Positions 5,925-13,101 of a stretch of 15,522 bases of DNA are shown here, piece by piece. Source of the DNA: an uncultured Eubacteriales bacterium (lineage in GTDB: Bacteria; Bacillota; Clostridia; Oscillospirales; CAG-272). The stretch spans positions 1 through 15,522 of the forward strand of contig CASEEB010000001.1 in NCBI GenBank assembly GCA_949286815.1. The letters are read 5' to 3'. A program made the position numbers and the translations under genes. Below the pieces are notes generated by a model. The model made no database searches. It saw nothing but the letters and a program-made list of their open reading frames with translations, and was not told where the DNA came from. The number at the start of each line of letters is the position of its first letter. Positions within the stretch are counted from its first letter, which is position 1.

Positions 5925-6119
5925 ATGGGAAAAATCAAGACACATAAGGCATCTGCCAAAAGATTTTCCGTAACGGGAACAGGCAAGGTCAAATTCAATC
6001 ACTGCCATCACCGTCACAATCTGGGTCTTAAGACGCAAAAGAGAAAGAGACATCTCAGAACAGGCGCCATTATGAGCGAGTCAATGGCTCCGAATATCAG
6101 AAGAATGATTCAGAAATAA
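5925..6119 (+). CDS. rpmI: 50S ribosomal protein L35
   Basis: Small, very basic protein of the large ribosomal subunit. The 64-aa length is standard. The sequence has the family hallmarks MGKIKTHKASAKRF at the N-terminus, the middle KRKRHLR run (about 39-45) and the usual end, IRRMIQK. ATG 5925 has AAAGGA (5908-5913) upstream. It sits between infC and rplT in the conserved order, but the spacers (196 bp and 132 bp) are long for this operon and hold a repeat element upstream and a terminator-like hairpin downstream. This suggests its output can be set separately from rplT. Confidence 0.96.
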   Translation: MGKIKTHKASAKRFSVTGTGKVKFNHCHHRHNLGLKTQKRKRHLRTGAIMSESMAPNIRRMIQK

Positions 6120-6148
6120 ACACAAGGGTGTGGCATCCTGTGTTTTTT
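6120..6148 (+). terminator. Intrinsic terminator between rpmI and rplT
   Basis: ACACAAGG (6120-6127, one bulged A) pairs with CCTGTGT (6137-6143) and runs into T6 (6143-6148), directly after the rpmI stop codon. It would reduce read-through into rplT unless antagonised. Confidence 0.55.
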
Positions 6149-6178
6149 ATCGGGCAATAAAGGTGCCTTGTCGGTCGC

Positions 6179-6233
6179 GCTGTCCCATCGGACGGCAATA
6201 TCGGTTAATTAAGAGTGTGTACGGCGAAAGCCG
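6179..6233 (+). promoter_or_regulatory. Structured rplT leader with two hairpins
   Basis: GCTGTCC (6179-6185) pairs with GGACGGC (6190-6196) over CATC, 7 bp including one G-T. Further on, CGGC-GAAA-GCCG (6222-6233) is a GNRA tetraloop hairpin placed just before the GGAGGA ribosome binding site (6241-6246). L20 is known to bind its own mRNA, so this may be a translational operator. That is inference. Confidence 0.45.
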
Positions 6234-6251
6234 ACTTTATGGAGGATTAAA

Positions 6252-6605
6252 ATGGCAAGAATAAAAGGTGCGCTTACAACGCGTAAAAGAAGAAAAAAAG
6301 TACTGAAGGCCGCCAAAGGTTATTGGGGAGCCAAATCAAAGCATTTTAAGATGGCTAAACAGGCCGTCATGAAAAGCGGCAATTATGCCTTCGCGGGACG
6401 CAAAGCGAGAAAAAGAGACATGCGCAGACTTTGGATAACAAGAATATCCGCGCAGTCAAAGGTATGCGGAATGAACTATTCCACATTTATGAACGGTCTT
6501 AAAAAAGCCGGGATCACTCTCAACAGGAAGATGCTTGCGGAGCTTGCGGTTTCCGACAAAGAGGCGTTTGCGGCTCTCGCGGAACAGGCAAAAGCGGCTC
6601 TTTGA
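6252..6605 (+). CDS. rplT: 50S ribosomal protein L20
   Basis: L20 binds 23S rRNA early in 50S assembly and in several bacteria also represses the infC operon. The 117-aa length is typical. It starts MARIKGALTTRKRRKKVLKA, has the long basic N-terminal extension (1-60, GYWGAKSKHFKMAKQAVMKS region), then the globular RNA-binding part with RKARKRDMRRLWITRI and the conserved YSTFMNGLKKAGITLNRK and MLAELAV segments. ATG 6252 follows GGAGGA (6241-6246). Last gene of infC–rpmI–rplT; a strong terminator follows at 6617-6645. Confidence 0.97.
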   Translation: MARIKGALTTRKRRKKVLKAAKGYWGAKSKHFKMAKQAVMKSGNYAFAGRKARKRDMRRLWITRISAQSKVCGMNYSTFMNGLKKAGITLNRKMLAELAVSDKEAFAALAEQAKAAL

Positions 6606-6616
6606 GGCTATCATAT

Positions 6617-6645
6617 AAAACCCGGTTAAAACTTACCGGGTTTTT
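6617..6645 (+). terminator. Intrinsic terminator after rplT
   Basis: ACCCGGT (6620-6626) pairs with ACCGGGT (6635-6641), extended by A/T pairs, 8-nt loop, followed by a T tract to 6645. It marks the end of the infC operon. Confidence 0.85.
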
Positions 6646-6689
6646 GTCATACATAGGGAGTAAAATCAACTACCCGGAAAGGCGTTAAA

Positions 6690-7535
6690 ATGGAGTCGGA
6701 AAACCCGGTTATTACTTCAAGACAAAACAGATTTGTCGCGCAGCTTTGTGCGCTTGAAGACAAAAAAGCGCGTGAGAATACACATCTGTTCAGGTTTGAC
6801 GGAGTCAAGCTTTTGTGTGAGGCCGTAAAGCATGGGGTTGAAATAGTATACGCTGCGGTCTGTGAAAAACAGGCGGATGAGGTATGGGAAAAACTCTGGG
6901 CTGTGGGTAAAATGAGGCCTTCTGACATCGGGTGTAAATTTGTATATGTCTCGGAGTCGGTTTTTAAAAAAATTTCTGATGAAAAAGCCCCCGAGGGCAT
7001 AATATGTGCCGCAAAACATATTGACAAATTTCATAAAAGGGTTAAAATATATAATAAAGACGATTATGCGCCCGACAAAAACGAAAAAATATTGCTGCTT
7101 GATTCAGTGCGAGACCCTTTAAATGTGGGGGCCGTGATAAGAAGCGCGGCGGCGTTCGGCGCCGACCGGGTCATAATGGGAGGCGGATGCGCGGATATAT
7201 ACAATGCCAAAACCATAAGGGCTTCCATGGGAACGTTGTTCGGAATGAAAATAGACATTGTGGGCAGTGTGAAGGACGCGGTTTTGTTTTTGAGGAACAG
7301 CGGCAGAAAGGTGTATGCGGCGGCACTCGGACGCGACGCTGTAGAACTCGGACATGAAAGACTTGAAAAAAACGCCTGTGTGATTATAGGAAATGAAGGG
7401 CATGGCCTTTGTGACGAGGTGATTTCCGCGTGTACGGGCTGTGTGTATATTCCGATGTCGGAAGGCGTGGAATCGCTCAACGCGTCTGTGGCGGCGGCGG
7501 TGATTATGTGGGAGTTTTTCGGAAAAGACAACTGA
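6690..7535 (+). CDS. SpoU/TrmH-family RNA 2'-O-ribose methyltransferase (RlmB/YsgA-like)
   Basis: S-adenosylmethionine-dependent 2'-O-methyltransferase of the SPOUT (trefoil knot) class, 281 aa. The N-terminal part (about 5-110) resembles the SpoU substrate-binding domain (ITSRQNRFVAQLCALEDKKA). The catalytic domain carries motif 1 (LDSVRDPLNVGAVIRSA, 137-153, with Asn145 and Arg151), motif 2 (GNEGHGL, 234-240) and motif 3 (IPMSEGVESLNAS, 254-266). ATG 6690 has GGAAAGG (6676-6682) upstream. The closest known context is Bacillus ysgA, an rRNA methyltransferase gene near the rplT region; the exact target nucleotide cannot be read from the sequence. Its stop codon lies inside the first copy of a 38-bp tandem repeat. 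It follows the rplT terminator, and no clear promoter was found. Confidence 0.88.
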   Translation: MESENPVITSRQNRFVAQLCALEDKKARENTHLFRFDGVKLLCEAVKHGVEIVYAAVCEKQADEVWEKLWAVGKMRPSDIGCKFVYVSESVFKKISDEKAPEGIICAAKHIDKFHKRVKIYNKDDYAPDKNEKILLLDSVRDPLNVGAVIRSAAAFGADRVIMGGGCADIYNAKTIRASMGTLFGMKIDIVGSVKDAVLFLRNSGRKVYAAALGRDAVELGHERLEKNACVIIGNEGHGLCDEVISACTGCVYIPMSEGVESLNASVAAAVIMWEFFGKDN

Positions 7536-7603
7536 AAATATCTTTGCATGTTTGCTTTGATTTGTACAACTGAAAATATCTATACATATTTGCTTTGACT
7601 TGT
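7528..7603 (+). repeat. 38-bp tandem duplication over the methyltransferase stop codon
   Basis: Positions 7528-7565 and 7566-7603 are adjacent direct copies (ACAACTGAAAATATCT...TTGCTTTGAyTTGT) with 4 mismatches in 38. The first copy contains the methyltransferase TGA stop. The second ends 25 bp before the dprA GTG and contains an ATG (7595) that would falsely extend dprA. Confidence 0.9.
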
Positions 7604-7627
7604 TTGACCGAGAGGAGGAAAACCAAA

Positions 7628-9037
7628 GTGAAAAATGCGCAGAAGTGGGTGTGGCTTTCGCTCAAATGCGGAGCCGGAAGTTCTGAGATGATGAATCTCA
7701 TTGAGAGAATAGGATCCGCCGAGAAAATCTACGAGTCCGGTTTTGAGGATTATATGTCTGCCGGTATAAGCGAAAGGCTTGCCTGTCTGCTGTGCGAAAA
7801 GGATATGGAACAGGCGTCAAAGGTAATGTATTATTGCGAAAGATACCGGATAGGGATCTTATGCTATGATGACGAGGCGTATCCGAAAAGCCTGAAATCA
7901 CTTCCCAATCCTCCGGCGGTGCTGTATTGGTCCGGCGACCTTCCCGACCTGAACAGGAGACTTTGCATTTCTGTCGTGGGAACCCGGAAAATGAGCGAGT
8001 ACGGGATGAGAGCCGCTTATAAAATCGCATATGAAACCGCAGCTGCCGGCGCTGTGATAATAAGCGGTATGGCGCTCGGGATAGACGGCGTGGCGGCTTG
8101 CGCGGCTATAACTGCGGGCGGCAGTACGGTTGCAGTGCTCGGATGCGGCATTGATATAGTATATCCGAAATGTCACCGAAAGCTTGAAGAAATTATCAAG
8201 CGTCACGGCGCAGTGATTACGGAATTTCCTCCTGCAACCGAACCGCACGGATACAACTTTCCCATACGAAACAGAATAATCAGCGGCTTGGGTCAGGGGA
8301 CGGTTGTTATCGACGCGGATGTAGGCAGCGGGGCTATGATTACCGCCAAAAGCGCGATATTGCAGGGAAGGGATATTTATGCCGTTCCCGCCAATATTGA
8401 CGGCGAAAACAGCTCGGGGACAAACGCGCTTATACGCGACGGAGCGGTCGCGGTATTGTGCGGCAGGGACATTATAAACAATTATTCGTATATTTATCAC
8501 GACAGCCTTGATATGGCGAGGCTGACCAACGCCGAAAAAAGGTCTGAATTTGACCCGCAGGCGATACGGAATATGGAAATAGGGGTCAGAAAATTTGTTC
8601 CCGGACGTTTTGAAAATAAGAGCTCTTCTTATGATACGGAGTTTTCGGATAAAGCGTCGGGACGTGGCGAAAGGTCCGAAAAGGAGAAAAAAATTCAAAG
8701 CGGTTTTGCCCGGCATACGGCTCAAGAGAAATTTTCTCCAAAACCCGATAGCGTGGGTATCGACGGGCATGAAAAAATAAATAATAAGAATGAAGCCGAG
8801 ATAATAGGCAGGGCTGATGAAAATGTGCATACGGCTGACAATTCGTCAGAAATATTTGCCTCTCTGAGCGAAAAGCAAAAGAAGATCTTTGAGGAAATCC
8901 CGATTGACAGAGCCGTAACCGTGGACAGTCTTACCAAACTGGGATTTACAATGGGTGAGGTTATGGCGTCGCTTACGGTGCTTGAGATAAAAGGACTTAT
9001 ATCGTCCCTGCCGGGAGCGCTGTATATACGCAAGTAG
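7628..9037 (+). CDS. dprA: DNA processing protein DprA (Smf) with extended linker
   Basis: DprA protects incoming single-stranded DNA and loads RecA during natural transformation, though the gene is kept in many bacteria not known to be competent. 469 aa. Order: N-terminal helical domain (1-~85), Rossmann-like domain (about 95-300) with SVVGTRKMSEYG, IISGMALGIDG, TVAVLGCGIDIVYP, EFPPATEPHGYNFPIRNRII, GSGAMITAKSAILQGRDIYAVP and NSSGTNALIRDGA, then a long charged linker, and a C-terminal winged-helix domain (about 410-469, LSEKQKKIFEEIPIDRAVTV). GTG 7628 is chosen because AGGAGG (7613-7618) precedes it by 9 nt. The in-frame ATG at 7595 has no ribosome binding site and lies in the tandem repeat. 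The linker makes the protein longer than the usual 300-370 aa. Followed by topA and trmFO, a common Firmicute order. Confidence 0.94.
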   Translation: MKNAQKWVWLSLKCGAGSSEMMNLIERIGSAEKIYESGFEDYMSAGISERLACLLCEKDMEQASKVMYYCERYRIGILCYDDEAYPKSLKSLPNPPAVLYWSGDLPDLNRRLCISVVGTRKMSEYGMRAAYKIAYETAAAGAVIISGMALGIDGVAACAAITAGGSTVAVLGCGIDIVYPKCHRKLEEIIKRHGAVITEFPPATEPHGYNFPIRNRIISGLGQGTVVIDADVGSGAMITAKSAILQGRDIYAVPANIDGENSSGTNALIRDGAVAVLCGRDIINNYSYIYHDSLDMARLTNAEKRSEFDPQAIRNMEIGVRKFVPGRFENKSSSYDTEFSDKASGRGERSEKEKKIQSGFARHTAQEKFSPKPDSVGIDGHEKINNKNEAEIIGRADENVHTADNSSEIFASLSEKQKKIFEEIPIDRAVTVDSLTKLGFTMGEVMASLTVLEIKGLISSLPGALYIRK

Positions 9038-9082
9038 CGTATAGGTTTGATTGTTTAATTTGAATTGTTTTTGATTTTGTCT

Positions 9083-9101
9083 GTCAGGGCGCTGCCCGGA
9101 C
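9083..9101 (+). other. Short hairpin in the dprA–topA gap
   Basis: GTC-A-GGGC (9083-9090) faces GCCC-G-GAC (9094-9101) over a 3-nt loop with one A/G mismatch. It is followed by an AT-rich stretch without a T run, so it is not a convincing terminator. Confidence 0.3.
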
Positions 9102-9131
9102 GGTTTATATATATTTTGAAAGGAAAAGCAA

Positions 9132-11456
9132 ATGTCTAATCTTGTTATAATGGAGTCGCCTTCCAAGGCAAATACAGTCAAGGGCTATCTTGGTTCAAAT
9201 TATAAAGTGGTGGCAACGGTGGGACATATAAGGGATTTGCCCAAATCGTCCCTCGGAGTGGATATCGAGCATAATTTTGAACCGCATTATATAAATATCA
9301 GAGGTAAGGGAGACCTTATAAAAGAAATCAAAAAGGAGGCCAAGTCGGCAAACAAGATATTTCTTGCGACCGACCCTGACCGTGAGGGAGAGGCTATAGC
9401 GTGGCACTTGGCGACCGCGCTTGATATTCCGATTGAGAAAACACAGAGAGTCACTTTTAACGAGGTCACCAAAAATGTTGTAAAGAACTCGATAAAGCAG
9501 CCCAGACAGATTGACATGAATGTTGTGAATGCGCAGCAGGCAAGAAGAATACTTGACAGGATAGTAGGATATAAGCTTTCGCCGTTGCTCTGGAAGACGG
9601 TCAAGAGCGGGCTTTCGGCGGGACGGGTACAGTCGGTCGCCACAAAAATTATAGTTGAAAGAGAAAATGAGATAAGAATATTCAAGCCGGTTGAATATTG
9701 GACTATAGACGCCGACCTTATTACCGACGACGGGAAAAAACTTACCGCGCATTTTTACGGAGACCGTGACGGCAAACTCAAGCTTGAAAACGAAGAACAG
9801 GCGATGAAAATTGTTGACGCCGTAAGCGGGAAAAAATTTAACGTCAGCAAAGTCAAAAAAACTACGAGACATAAGTCCCCCGCGCCCCCGTTTATTACAT
9901 CCACCCTTCAGCAGGAGGCGTCGAAAAAGCTCGGATTTCAGTCGCAGCGCACCATGCGGGTCGCTCAGGAGCTTTATGAGGGCATAAATTTGGGTTCCGG
10001 GAATGGAGGAGTTCAGGGTCTTATCACATATATGCGTACTGACTCGTTAAGGATTTCATCCGAAATTCAGGAACTCACCCGCATTTTTATCGCGGAAAGA
10101 TACGGAGCGGATTACAACACCGAGGAACCGAGAATATACAAATCGAAATCCGGGGCGCAGGACGCTCATGAGGCGATACGACCGGTTAATGTAGAGCTTG
10201 AGCCTCAAAAAATCAAGCAGCATCTTACTTCTGACCAATTCAAGCTCTATAAGCTTATTTGGGAGAGATATGTGTCAAGCCAGATGCAGTCCGCTCGGCT
10301 TTCCGCAACAGCGGTCGACTTTGAGTGCTCGGAATATATATTCAAGACCGCCGGGTATACGGTGACTTTTCCGGGATATATGGCGGTATATGAGGAAAGC
10401 GAGGATGAAACTCAGAAGACCGATACGGATGAACCGGACGAACAGAGAGACGCGAAAATTCCTGAGCTTAACGAAGGGGAACGGCTTGATTCCGAGAATA
10501 TCGACCCTGAAAAGCATTTTACCGAGCCGCCTCCGAGGTACAATGAGGCTTCGCTGATTAAATTTCTTGAGGAACGGGGCATAGGAAGACCGAGCACATA
10601 CGCGACAATAATCACTACGATAATAAGCCGAAACTATGTAAAACGAGAGGGAAAGGCGCTTGTGCCTACCGAGCTTGGGGAAATTACCACTGATCTTATG
10701 AATGAAAACTTCGCAAGTATCGTAGACTATAAATTTACCGCCGATATCGAGACAGAGCTCGATGAAATAGAAAGGGCGGAGCTGAGTATGCAGCAGCTGC
10801 TTGAAAGTTTTTGGAGCGATTTTTCAAAGCAGCTTGATACCGCGCAAAAGCGTCTTGAAAGCTCGGATATAAAAATTCCCATTGAAGAGACGGATATGAT
10901 ATGCGAAAAGTGCGGAGCCAGAATGATTGTAAAGACCGGAAGATACGGAAAATTCGCCGCGTGTCCGAATTATCCGAAGTGCCGCAATACAAAACCGCTT
11001 ATAAGCGAGACAAACGCGGGCATTTCTCAGTCGGGAGAGACCGGGGACGGAAAGGTCGAGATAGCGGATTTCAAGTGCGAAAAATGCGGCTCCGACATGA
11101 TTCTCAGAACCGGCAAATACGGAAGTTTTTATGCCTGTGTCAATTATCCCGAATGTAAATATACAAGACCTAAAACCAAGGATATCGGAGTGGCTTGCCC
11201 GAAATGCGGCGCGCGCGTGGTCATGAAGTACGGTAAAAACAGGACGGTTTTTTACAGCTGCGAAAGATATCCCGAATGTGATTTCTCATCTTGGGATATG
11301 CCTGTCAACGAAAAATGTCCCTTATGCGGCGAGATACTTTTCCGCAAAAAGGGAAAACCTATGCTTGTATGTCATAATAAGGAGTGCGGGTATTCCAGAC
11401 AGATAGAGGAAGACCGGAAAGCAGAAAACGGAGAATCGGACGAGAGCGATGCTTGA
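9132..11456 (+). CDS. topA: DNA topoisomerase I (type IA)
   Basis: Relaxes negatively supercoiled DNA by cutting one strand. The 774-aa length fits TopA with several zinc ribbons. Order: TOPRIM domain (1-~115) with catalytic Glu8 in MESPSKANTVKGYL and the acidic DPDREGEA motif (81-88); the type IA core, with active-site Tyr300 in GLITYMRTDSLRIS and the HEAIRPVN motif; GIGRPSTYATII; then four C-terminal zinc ribbons from about residue 591 to 753 (CEKCGARM, CEKCGSDM, CPKCGARV and CPLCGEIL, each with its second Cys pair). The fourth ribbon is degenerate in spacing but keeps four Cys (CPLC and CHNKEC). ATG 9132 has AAAGGA upstream. It lies between dprA and trmFO on the same strand. Confidence 0.97.
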   Translation: MSNLVIMESPSKANTVKGYLGSNYKVVATVGHIRDLPKSSLGVDIEHNFEPHYINIRGKGDLIKEIKKEAKSANKIFLATDPDREGEAIAWHLATALDIPIEKTQRVTFNEVTKNVVKNSIKQPRQIDMNVVNAQQARRILDRIVGYKLSPLLWKTVKSGLSAGRVQSVATKIIVERENEIRIFKPVEYWTIDADLITDDGKKLTAHFYGDRDGKLKLENEEQAMKIVDAVSGKKFNVSKVKKTTRHKSPAPPFITSTLQQEASKKLGFQSQRTMRVAQELYEGINLGSGNGGVQGLITYMRTDSLRISSEIQELTRIFIAERYGADYNTEEPRIYKSKSGAQDAHEAIRPVNVELEPQKIKQHLTSDQFKLYKLIWERYVSSQMQSARLSATAVDFECSEYIFKTAGYTVTFPGYMAVYEESEDETQKTDTDEPDEQRDAKIPELNEGERLDSENIDPEKHFTEPPPRYNEASLIKFLEERGIGRPSTYATIITTIISRNYVKREGKALVPTELGEITTDLMNENFASIVDYKFTADIETELDEIERAELSMQQLLESFWSDFSKQLDTAQKRLESSDIKIPIEETDMICEKCGARMIVKTGRYGKFAACPNYPKCRNTKPLISETNAGISQSGETGDGKVEIADFKCEKCGSDMILRTGKYGSFYACVNYPECKYTRPKTKDIGVACPKCGARVVMKYGKNRTVFYSCERYPECDFSSWDMPVNEKCPLCGEILFRKKGKPMLVCHNKECGYSRQIEEDRKAENGESDESDA

Positions 11457-11514
11457 ACTTCCTTTTCACTCGGTTTTTGAAGATTAAAACAGAATAAACA
11501 AAAAGGAATAATTG

Positions 11515-12864
11515 ATGGAAAAGGATATTTCGATTGATATATACGGAGCGGGACTTGCGGGCTGTGAGGCGGCTTGGCAAGCTTCAAAAATGGGGGTACA
11601 TGTAAGACTTACGGAGATGAAGCCGCGCAAATTTACTCCGGCGCATCATTCTGAAGGCTTTGCGGAGCTTGTCTGCTCAAATTCATTGAGATCTGACAGA
11701 CTTACAAATGCGGTGGGACTTTTGAAAGAGGAAATGTCGAGACTCGGGTCCTTGATTATGGAGGCGGCATACCGTACAAGAGTCCCCGCGGGGTCCGCCC
11801 TGGCGGTGGACAGAAATCTGTTCTCCGAATATATAACCGAGAAAATAAGACAGAATAAAAATATAGAAGTGATCGAGGGCGAGGCCGCGTCCGTGGGCAG
11901 CGACTCTGTTACAATAATAGCCACGGGACCGCTCACGAGCGATGCCTTGGCGGAGTACATCCGGGAAAACCTGGGTATAGGCAGTCTGCATTTCTTTGAC
12001 GCCGCCGCTCCGATTGTGGATGCTTCGACTGTTGACAGAGATATAGTGTATGAGGCGTCAAGGTACGATAAGGGAGACGCGGATTATCTCAATTGCCCCA
12101 TGTCCGAGGAGCAGTACAGCCAGTTTTACCATGAACTGACAGGAGCGAAAGAGGCGGAGCTCAAGGAATTTGACAAAGAGAGCATGAAAGAGCTGCAGGT
12201 ATTTGAAGGCTGTATGCCGGTAGAGGTAATGGCAAAGAGAGGATATGACACTTTAAGGTACGGACCTCTCAAGCCGGTAGGCCTTGTCGATAAGCGTACC
12301 GGGAAAGAGGCTTACGCGGTGGTTCAGCTGCGCAGGGAAAACGCCGAGGGGAGTATGTATAATCTTGTCGGGTTTCAGACCCATCTTACTTTTCCTGAAC
12401 AAAAAAGAGTTTTCCGCATGATTCCGGGGCTTGAAAACGCGGAGTTTCTGCGTTACGGAGTCATGCACAGAAATACATATCTTTCATCTCCCGATTATCT
12501 TTGCGCGGATTATTCCATGAGATCCAAGCCTAATATCTTTTTCGCGGGTCAGATGACGGGAGTTGAGGGATACGTGGAGTCGGCGGGTTCCGGACTTGTC
12601 GCGGGAATAGGCGCGGCATTGCGGGCGCTTGGAAAGGATCCGCTGATATTCCCGAAAACAACCATGTTGGGCGCGATGGCGAATTATGTGAGTTCGGGAA
12701 ATTTAAGCGGAAGCTTTGTTCCGATGAACGCCAATTTCGGCATTATTGAACCGCTTGAGCATAGAGTCAAGGGAGGAAAAATGGCGAAATATGAAGTTTA
12801 CGCGCAGCGTTCACTGCAGGATATAGAAAGATTTTCCGAATTGCTTGAAGCTTATAAAAATTGA
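11515..12864 (+). CDS. trmFO: tRNA m5U54 methyltransferase TrmFO (folate- and FAD-dependent)
   Basis: Methylates U54 in the T loop of tRNA using 5,10-methylenetetrahydrofolate and FADH2, the Gram-positive alternative to TrmA. 449 aa, usual for the family. The FAD-binding Rossmann motif is YGAGLAGCEAA (10-20). The family-specific AHHSEGFAELVCSNSLRSD follows, with Cys54, and FEGCMPVEVMAKRG holds Cys233; by motif these match the two cysteines known to matter in characterised TrmFO. The C-terminal FAD site reads VEGYVESAGSGLVAG. A TTG at 11512 is in frame, but ATG 11515 has AAAGGA (11502-11507) at good spacing. It lies 58 bp after topA, probably the same transcript. No hslV or xerC follows, unlike many Firmicutes. 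Confidence 0.96.
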   Translation: MEKDISIDIYGAGLAGCEAAWQASKMGVHVRLTEMKPRKFTPAHHSEGFAELVCSNSLRSDRLTNAVGLLKEEMSRLGSLIMEAAYRTRVPAGSALAVDRNLFSEYITEKIRQNKNIEVIEGEAASVGSDSVTIIATGPLTSDALAEYIRENLGIGSLHFFDAAAPIVDASTVDRDIVYEASRYDKGDADYLNCPMSEEQYSQFYHELTGAKEAELKEFDKESMKELQVFEGCMPVEVMAKRGYDTLRYGPLKPVGLVDKRTGKEAYAVVQLRRENAEGSMYNLVGFQTHLTFPEQKRVFRMIPGLENAEFLRYGVMHRNTYLSSPDYLCADYSMRSKPNIFFAGQMTGVEGYVESAGSGLVAGIGAALRALGKDPLIFPKTTMLGAMANYVSSGNLSGSFVPMNANFGIIEPLEHRVKGGKMAKYEVYAQRSLQDIERFSELLEAYKN

Positions 12865-13101
12865 TTTATAGTCGGAAGTAAAAGTATTTTTATGTTATGG
12901 GATATATACATGAACGAGCGGGAAAAAAACATGAAACAATTTTGTTCATGTACAGAAAGTACTGATTGTATGAGACAGGAAACAGAAATAATAACTTTTT
13001 AATGATATTTGTTTTTAATATTTGTAAAAGTACTTTGCGTGAAGTCACGCTATGAGTTTGCGCTTGCCGCAAACGGCAGAAAGGCACGGTGGGTTATTGA
13101 A
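12865..13101 (+). promoter_or_regulatory. Structured plsX leader region
   Basis: This 237-bp gap is AT-rich and full of dyads. ACATGAA-a-CAA pairs with TTGTTCATGT (about 12928-12950). GCGTGA-AG-TCACGC (13037-13050) is a perfect dyad. TTTGCG (13057-13062) with CGCAAA (13068-13073) competes with TGCCG (13065-13069) and CGGCA (13074-13078). AGTACT occurs twice (about 12957 and 13029). An ORF of 30 codons (12910-13002, MNEREKNMKQFCSCTESTDC...) lacks a good ribosome binding site. rpmF and yceD, often found before plsX, are absent. A clear promoter was not identified. Confidence 0.4.

Noticed and set aside
5174..5998. Long minus-strand frame opposite infC and rpmI
   Set aside because: It is the reverse shadow of IF3, the repeat and L35, with no ribosome binding site and no recognisable protein sequence.
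7528..7603. Two 38-bp direct repeats as a CRISPR remnant
   Set aside because: The copies are directly adjacent with no spacer, lie over a stop codon, and no cas genes are present.
7595..7627. ATG start of dprA at 7595
   Set aside because: It lies in the tandem duplication with no Shine-Dalgarno; GTG 7628 follows AGGAGG at the right distance.
7898..8830. 310-codon minus-strand frame opposite dprA
   Set aside because: A shadow frame of a clearly conserved gene; its composition is not protein-like and it has no start signals.
12957..13034. Two AGTACT sites as a FapR operator for plsX
   Set aside because: The FapR site is a longer palindrome with a defined centre; two isolated 6-mers 70 bp apart do not match it.
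13009..13101. Upstream extension of plsX by 31 residues
   Set aside because: The family begins at MRIIADIMGGD; the extension contains the leader dyads and has no ribosome binding site, while ATG 13102 has one.
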